DNA of 64,000 nt from the NCBI RefSeq assembly GCF_001649575.2, contig NC_051436.1:3806167-3870166 (forward strand), read 5' to 3'. Below the pieces are notes generated by a model. That model was not told the DNA's origin, made no database searches, and saw only the letters and a program-made list of their open reading frames with translations. Of the stretch, positions 57,822 through 64,000 are shown one piece after another. Each line of letters opens with the position of its first letter. Positions within the stretch are counted from its first letter, which is position 1. The position numbers were made by a program, and so were the translations under genes. The stretch is from Kryptolebias marmoratus. Its lineage: Eukaryota > Chordata > Actinopteri > Cyprinodontiformes > Rivulidae.

Positions 57822-59385
57822 ATCCTTTTCAAATAAACTACGATAAACGAAAGACACTAGAGCACGACGAACCCTGGCTGGAAAAGCACAGTTATGAAGT
57901 CGGGTCAAAAATAATTTATAAATGAAGAAACAAAATCTGCACAATGTTTTTAGGTCGATGGTCAATGTGTTCCTAAATTAAAAATATGCTTCCAGCTACT
58001 GCATGTGTTTGTTTCAGCTACTGAAACAGCTGAAGTGACTGAAAATAGGCCAGCAGAGGTGACATCCATGGAAAAAGCCGTTTTTCGGGCCGTGTTGATG
58101 TGTTGGTACGTATTTATGCTCAGGTTTGTCGAGCAAAGCATACAGATCATCGATATTTACTCTTGACAGTTGTCGGAGTCGATCCTTGTCTTTTCTCTTG
58201 CGATCAGAAACAGATTCACTCTTATATTTTTACTAAAAGTCTTCTGAGGGATTCTACGCTTGTCTGATTCCACCATATTTGTTTACCTCCATGGGCTGCA
58301 GCCAGCCTCATGTAGGTCAGTCACGTGACTCGAGCTTCCATGTGATTTTGGGCGGATTCAGCTGAGTGCTTTGTTTACATCCAGCGTGATCTTTTAAATC
58401 TACTAATCTAATCACAACGATGACATTGTTCTTTTATGTGTGCTGCACAATAATGAGAAATATGATCTGATTGACAGCAGGCCATGAGGGGAAAATTCTT
58501 AAATCAAATGAACATGTGAGCTCTGGCTTCTTTTTTTTGCTTTTTTACAAAAAAACTCATTTCACTGCGGTCGGATTTCACATAAAACAGACATTTTCCT
58601 CATCATGAAAAGGTATAAAATCAAATAAATACCCTTTGTTATTGGGCTGATTACGTGCTGCGTGTTTATGAGCACCTCTTCCTCCTGCAGCTCTCTTCCT
58701 GCAGTAAAACAAACCGTGCTCCTCAGACGAGTTCAGATATAGATTAAAGACCTGGATGAATATTCATCGCTCTCGTTAATAGCCAAACGGGGATCTGTAG
58801 GAGCGAGGAAGCTGCGGCTTGTTATTACTGCTGATTATAATGAGAAGATTGCTCTCACCGTGGCCTTTCTTTTGATATTTACCCCTCAGCCTGTTCTCGG
58901 CGTCGTAAACTTCAGCGACGTATTAAAAAGAAACAACACAAAGCTCGGGGTGAGAGCGAAGCGGCGACTGTAGACTTGCCCTTGTTTTTTCGGGAAGGAG
59001 ACCGTCGTACACATCAGCTGCTCGAGTGACTCTCCGACCATCTGTGTGGGACGACGAGATCAGGATGGCGTCTCTCCAAACCCTCTGTCTTCCTCTCTGT
59101 CTCTCACCCTCGTGTTTGGATCGCTCTCACTCGGGCTTCACGCTCGGTCATTCCCAGCCAAATGAGAGGAACTTCATCTCTCAGTGTCACGTTCTTCGTC
59201 AGACCTTTGGATTCTAACTGCGTAAATACAGTTTTACTATCAGTTTAACCACATCCCAACTGTATTACAAAGACTATATTCAGTTCTGAACGATTTCTGC
59301 AGCTACGCCTGTTTTTTTGTAGTCTAAATCATACATAGAAAGACTTATTGACATCCACTTTTCCTGGATTTACAAGACCCTATGG
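57822..59385. other. Unassigned stretch
   Basis: 58740-58930 is of mixed composition with AT-rich core motifs such as GATGAATATTCATC (58755-58768) and could be conserved non-coding DNA. No gene recognised. Confidence 0.35.
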
Positions 59386-59578
59386 CAGTGGTGTCCAATC
59401 CTTGTCCTGGAGGGTCACTATCCTGCATGTTTTACTTGTTTCTCTGCTTTGACACACCTGATTTGAATGAGGATTTGATTAACAGGCTTCTGCAGACAGA
59501 AAGGACCTGCTGAAAAGCAGGGAAACAATGAAAACGTGCAGGATATTGTTCCTCGAGGACCAGGGTTGGGAACCGCTG
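59386..59578. mobile_element. Family C MITE
   Basis: The left end is CAGTGGTGTCCAATCC and the right end CCAGGGTTGGGAACCGCTG. No matching 8-bp duplication; the right side is joined to another C fragment and a D element. Confidence 0.75.
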
Positions 59579-59586
59579 TTTTAGAT

Positions 59587-59766
59587 CACAGGTGTCAAAC
59601 TCCAGGCCTCGAGGCTCCGCTGTCCTGGAGGTTTTAGGTTTTTCTGCTCCAACACACCTGATTCAAATGGTTTAATTACCTCCTCATCAAATCATCAAGT
59701 TCTCCAGGAGCACGGCAACAAGTCATCCATTTAAACCAGATGTTTTAAAGCAAGAACACACCCCTG
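59587..59766. mobile_element. Family D MITE, exact 8-bp duplication, nested in family C
   Basis: It starts CACAGGTGTCAAACTCC and ends ACACACCCCTG. An exact duplication TTTTAGAT flanks it (59579-59586 and 59767-59774), a motif that belongs to the C element it entered. Confidence 0.85.
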
Positions 59767-59896
59767 TTTTAGATGTTTCTCTGCTCTTCAGCAGGTCTTT
59801 AAGCTCTGCAGAAGCCTCAATCAGGTGCGTCGAATTAGGGAAACACCTAAAACCTGCAGGATAGTGGCCCTGCAGGACCAGGATTGGACCCACCTG
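59767..59896. mobile_element. Family C MITE, right portion
   Basis: From 'gtttctctgctcttcagcag' to CCAGGATTGGACCCACCTG; the right arm of a C element disrupted by the D insertion. Confidence 0.65.
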
Positions 59897-59904
59897 CCCT
59901 GAGG

Positions 59905-60839
59905 TGTCTAAAATAATCTTCAACCCTTATTTTCACCAGGTTGCATTTGTTCTGTCAACTGCTCTTTACGCACATTTTAGCATTTTTCAACTTCCTGTTT
60001 GCATCTATGCCATCCTTCAGAACTTAAAAAGGATGTTTCAGAAAGAAATAAACAGCAGTTTTAAGCCTTACACGATTACAAATTTAAAAAAAAAAACTTG
60101 TTTGCGCTCTTCCATCAGTGAGATATCAAAATAACTTGACGGAACAGGATGAGCCTCATCAAGAATGATGTATTTAGCCACTTAATCCATATTTGTGTGA
60201 TCACGTTCTAACATCAAACTTTCTAATTACTTTGACATCTTGATTTCTTCCTTCCCTTAAGCCATGTCAGGACCTCGGCTGGAAAATTGCTGATTTATTT
60301 CAGTTTACACAACCTGTCTTACTTGCCTAATCCTTGAATCAATATTGTAATGGAAAGCTTTTATCTGTCCTCGGCTGCAGTTCTCTGTCTGTCTGTAAAC
60401 AAAGTCCAAGTGCCCCTCTGCTTGTCAAATAAGCATCTGTGAGCTGCGGCGCTTATTCACTCAACCCCCGTTTGTCCTCGTGCACCATCCACTCTGTGTC
60501 GATTTCCCCTTCAGCGCTATTCATTTGCTCATTTCGACCCCCGTTCACCCTGTTCTACAAATACAGAGTGGAGAGGTTTTTTTGTGTCCGTGCCTCGTGC
60601 TGCCTTTGGGTACATCCTCCCCATCAGTGTGTCCTACTCACCTACTTTTAAAAGTGACCCTCTCTGTATCTCTGTGGGCTTTAGTGTAGATCTGTGTTAC
60701 ATTACTGATGGTTGCTGCACCCTTGCCCAGAGCGCCGGCCTGAGCTGATTCTTTCTCTCTAAATATTTGCTTTTAGAAGCTCCGAAAGCAGGAAGAGCTG
60801 GTTTAGTCATCTGAACCATGAACGTCTCTTCGTCTGTTT
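59905..60839. other. Unassigned stretch
   Basis: 60390-60690 is pyrimidine-rich with short open frames and no recognisable domain. Confidence 0.4.
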
Positions 60840-61592
60840 GTACCTTTAGCAAAACATCTCATGAACCAACAGACAGATGTTAATAAAACTCTCAGAGTAA
60901 TCATTGGATGCACATCTGCAACTGATGAACCTTCTGTGTCAACCCACTTTTAGATGGCTAATCAACTTCAGCCGTCATAAGACATGACTATAACTTAATG
61001 TCAGGGTTTTGATTTATTCAATCTGCTAAGAAAGAATCACACCAGAGAGGCTCGTTATGTTTTGTGAAAGTTTCTGCAAGAGGAGAAGTTCCACAGCAGC
61101 GACTAACGGCGTGCTGCCCAAGAAGTTCTGACTCTTTACTTAAACTTTCTGTTTTGTTAAGGAAGAAAAAAGGGGGTTGGCCAAACCCGGTCCAGTCCAT
61201 AGTTTAAACACACATATTTTAACAATAACACATAGCTGTTTGGGAGAGCCAGATGGTGTGGCGCCTGGCGTCTGACCTTCGTGTGTCACTTAGGCAGTTT
61301 TACAGCTGAAAAACCCAAACATTTCCCCCTGTATATCAGATTTTGTTCTTGTCTATTCTTAGCCAAAACAATAATGGCTTTAACTCAGATATACAGATAT
61401 TGAGCTACAGTTTGGCGCGGAAAAAGCTGAGAGTCATCCCCTTGTTGTACTCGGAGCACTAACCTGCTTGAGGTTCTGCATAAGTTGACCAGAAATGGCT
61501 TTAACTCCCTTCTTAGCATGAGTTTAAAACTGTAGCATGAGAGTTAATGGGTGATGTACATCCTTTCAAGGAATGCTAGGCCTTAGCTACTT
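60840..61592 (+). repeat. Family G copies 7 and 8, with unassigned spacer
   Basis: 60850-60950 has 'aaaactctcagagtaatcat' and 'tggatgcacatctgcaactg'. 61370-61590 has 'gatattgagctacagtttgg', 'ctgagagtcatccccttgtt' and 'ctttcaaggaatgctaggcc'. The sequence between is not assigned. Confidence 0.5.
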
Positions 61593-61597
61593 GACCA

Positions 61598-62021
61598 TGT
61601 CGGGATTTGGGTTTTGGTTTTCAGTTTGTTGTATTCATGTTTCAGTTTATTGTTTATTTTATTCAGTTATCTTGTTAGTTTGGTTCTTGTACTGTCTGTC
61701 TTTATCTCGTGTCGGTGTTTGCCCTCATCTATGTCTCCTTAGTTTTGTCATCTGTTTACCTGCCAGCAATTATGATAATTTCACCTGTGCCCAGTTACCT
61801 CATTATCCTCTGTGTTTAAAACCCGGTCATTTCCTCCACCACTCCGTCGGATCATTGTTCTTTTGTCCTCGTCCTGCGTCTCGTCTGTGCTCCTAGTTTC
61901 GGTTATGTTTTGTTTTTGCTGCCCCGTCAGCTTTTGTTTTCTTTAATAAATCAGTTTTCTATTTAGTTCCTAATTATGAGTCTGCTTTCTGGCTTCGCCT
62001 CCGTCACCACCGAGCCTGACA
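61598..62021 (+). mobile_element. Intact solo LTR of the TGT...ACA family
   Basis: It starts TGTCGGGATTTGGG and ends CGAGCCTGACA (424 bp). The flanks gacca and cacca match at 4 of 5. It has a TATA-like TTTAAAA near 61816 and a poly(A) signal AATAAA (61945-61950). It is the uninterrupted reference for the copies at 42354, 48912 and 50071. Confidence 0.85.
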
Positions 62022-62026
62022 CACCA

Positions 62027-63039
62027 AAGATTTTAAAAAAGGTTAATTTAACCAAACCGTTACATTGCTCACTATTTAAACTGTAATCATCCCTTATAAT
62101 TGGGTTAACAATGCATTTTTATCGCCTCTACAATCTCTGGTAAAGAAGAAGCAGATATTAAGCCGCTGAAGCCCATTCTGTTTTTGGATTTTCTGCTGAT
62201 CAGTCACTCCTATTGTGGCTCTTCAGTCATTGTTACAAATTTGTGGATCAGAAAAGTCTCCACCTGCCCCAAAAAGATCCTCACAACTTTAGCTACCTCA
62301 TAAGAGAGAATCAGTGGTTTGAACCAAGGCAGCTTGTGATGATTAAAACCTTCACTGCCGGCGTAATTAAAGAAATATCAGTCAATCGAAATTTAATCAT
62401 CTGATAAAAACATCTTTATCATGAATTCATTTATCAAAACCTGCTCACTTCAGACAGTTTATCAATGGCGGACTGAACATTCTGGTTATTTGATGGTGTC
62501 CTTCTGCCGTGAAATGTCCTTCCCTGGCAAAAAAATGTAAAAAAAGAAAAAGTTTCTGATCAAAGCCCCCTTCACAAAAACCCACTGCATCGAAATTTAA
62601 TTAGCACTCTAAAACTCTCTTAAAGGGTCTAAAGCTCCCCCCATGCTGCCGTGTAACCTACATCCCTCTGATCCAAGGTCAGAACCACTTAGAAGGCTGT
62701 AAAATATTTATGATATATGGGACGTGTTTAATAGTGGTACTAAAACTATATGCAACCTTTTCCTGTGAAGTTTCACTGAGCTGAGGCACCGTCCTCCAGC
62801 CTGCAGAGGAGCTTTTCCCCCTCAGGGCTGGATCGTGTTGTCCTCTGCCTCTGCTGGATGCTCCCAGTGGAAAAATGTGCAGAGGAGGGTGGATTGTCCC
62901 TAAGCAGGAGGAGGATTTATGTCCGGCGATTTATTAGGGAACAGGAAGTAATCAGAGCAAGATGACGGGGCAGGGTCTGAATATAAAAAATACGTGTCAG
63001 AGTTTAAGACTAAGTTCATCCTAAGTTGAGAATGATGAT
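62027..63039. other. Unassigned stretch
   Basis: No gene or repeat recognised. Confidence 0.45.
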
Positions 63040-63375
63040 GCATGATCTGTTACTGAATGACTCTCAGTCACAACACCAAATTTTAGCTCAGTATCTGCAA
63101 AATTCACTGAGATAGTTGGTTCGTTAGCTCTAAATGCATATCTATTGATTATTTAAATTTATTCAAGATGTTTGAGCAATGTTTTTCTAAAAGACAGTTA
63201 ATGGCCAAGCACAATCAGTTAGCTTTCAGAGTATGGATCGGGGGTCAGTTTCAGCTACCACCACACCAAATCTTTGCTCAATATCTGTCAAATTGGCTGA
63301 GCTGTAGCCATTTTTGTGTGGGTTTATTCCAGAAGGAGGGTTAAAGTTGCACCCCGTCTGGAATAGCACATTAAG
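63040..63375 (+). repeat. Family G copy 9
   Basis: It contains 'caacaccaaattttagctca', 'ctaccaccacaccaaatctt' and 'gctgagctgtagccattttt', so two short units are present. Confidence 0.6.
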
Positions 63376-63590
63376 GAAGCTTTAATTCTTCAAATATTCA
63401 CCAAATATCACCGCTCATCCCAACTCCAGACACATCGCCCTGAATATTCCTGCAGAAGCTGGACCACGGAGTCAGAGAAACGCACCTCATGACAACCTCC
63501 TTGTAATGATTTAACTAAAACAGTTCAATTAAGTAAAACTTTGGAGAACATTAGATTGGGTTAAGTCAGAGCAGCAGAAATCAGGCTTAA

Positions 63591-63745
63591 CCCTCTCAGG
63601 CTCAAATTAAGTTTTAGTAACAGGAAAATATTGATATTTGGGGAAATTATCATCTGAGTAAAATAAGGCTCATAAAATATGAATGTGGAGTAATTAGGTA
63701 TATGCAATTCGCTGTTGCAAATCTGCAACGTCTGCCTTGAGAGGG
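63591..63745. mobile_element. piggyBac-like MITE, 155 bp
   Basis: The ends CCCTCTCAGGC and GCCTTGAGAGGG are near-perfect inverted repeats bounded by TTAA (63587-63590 and 63746-63749). It differs from the element at 52979, so it is a second family. Confidence 0.85.
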
Positions 63746-63834
63746 TTAAAAAATAAAGGTTGCCAAGGTCTCAAAGGTTGCTTAGTTGTGGTAGACATCT
63801 TGACTCAGGTTGACTACAAGAGCTAACAGGTTGT

Positions 63835-64000
63835 CAGTCCCTCCAGGATTTCGCGGGCATTTTTTGTGATTGTTGCGGCTAAAATGCCTGATTTTGCGGG
63901 ACATTTTCCTGAAAGTTGCAATTTTTTTTTTTACTAAAATCAATAAAAAACCATAACTTTTAATATCTAAACCAAAAATACTTCCTAGTTTTGTAAGATA
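63835..64000 (+). mobile_element. Family A TIR element, copy 5, left end only
   Basis: It starts CAGTCCCTCCAGGATTTCGC and follows the left arm of copy 2, including 'gtgattgttgcggctaaaat', until the window ends. Confidence 0.8.

Overview
The window looks like teleost fish nuclear DNA, most likely from a spiny-rayed (percomorph) species. The evidence is the mix of repeats: hAT-type palindromic MITEs with exact 8-bp duplications, a Penelope-like element with a GIY-YIG-type segment, RTE-like and I-clade non-LTR retrotransposon 3' ends with (GGAT)n or (GAA)n tails, piggyBac-like TTAA elements, and long (TG)n microsatellites. I cannot name the species. No complete host protein-coding gene is visible. 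The window reads as intergenic or long-intron sequence with eight assembly gaps (runs of N at 4286-4610, 6666-6859, 12666-12787, 14194-14423, 17877-18120, 19913-20263, 39959-40660 and 42783-42974).

Layout. 0-10 kb: a tRNA-related SINE-like piece, a degenerate hAT, an LTR followed by a tRNA-Leu-like primer binding site, a hAT MITE with a perfect 8-bp duplication (2832-3043), a 1-kb hAT (3766-4794) and the first copy of a repeat I call family A (6450-7086). 10-21 kb: a three-level nest (an old DNA repeat, holding a LINE stub, holding a TIR element; 9953-12008), a long unassigned stretch, two pieces of an RTE-type LINE (endonuclease at about 16.7-17.1 kb, C-terminal end at about 18.35-18.5 kb) and two more family A copies. 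21-36 kb: hAT elements (22345-23294 with a nested LINE tail; 23809-24654), a broken histone H3 pseudogene beside a LINE-type tail, more hAT MITEs, and a Penelope-like element with inverted terminal arms and a 10-bp duplication. 36-48 kb: an old divergent tandem-repeat field (37.5-38.6 kb), a TTAGGG-rich interspersed repeat between TG microsatellites, a second Penelope fragment, an inverted repeat carrying two convergent CTCF-like motifs, a possible unidentified exon (41.5-41.7 kb, minus strand) and a solo LTR split by family A. 48-64 kb: two more LTRs (one split by an I-clade LINE), hAT and piggyBac-like MITEs, a second LINE stub, an intact solo LTR and the left end of a fifth family A copy.

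The useful content is a relative chronology of mobile elements. Family A entered an LTR and, apparently, another interspersed repeat; an I-clade LINE entered a member of the same LTR family; D-type MITEs entered C-type MITEs twice at the same 8-mer; a TIR element entered a LINE that itself sits in an older DNA repeat. Every alignment and duplication was read by eye. Family names are from memory and are marked as such. Stretches with no entry of their own are covered by the 'unassigned' entries.
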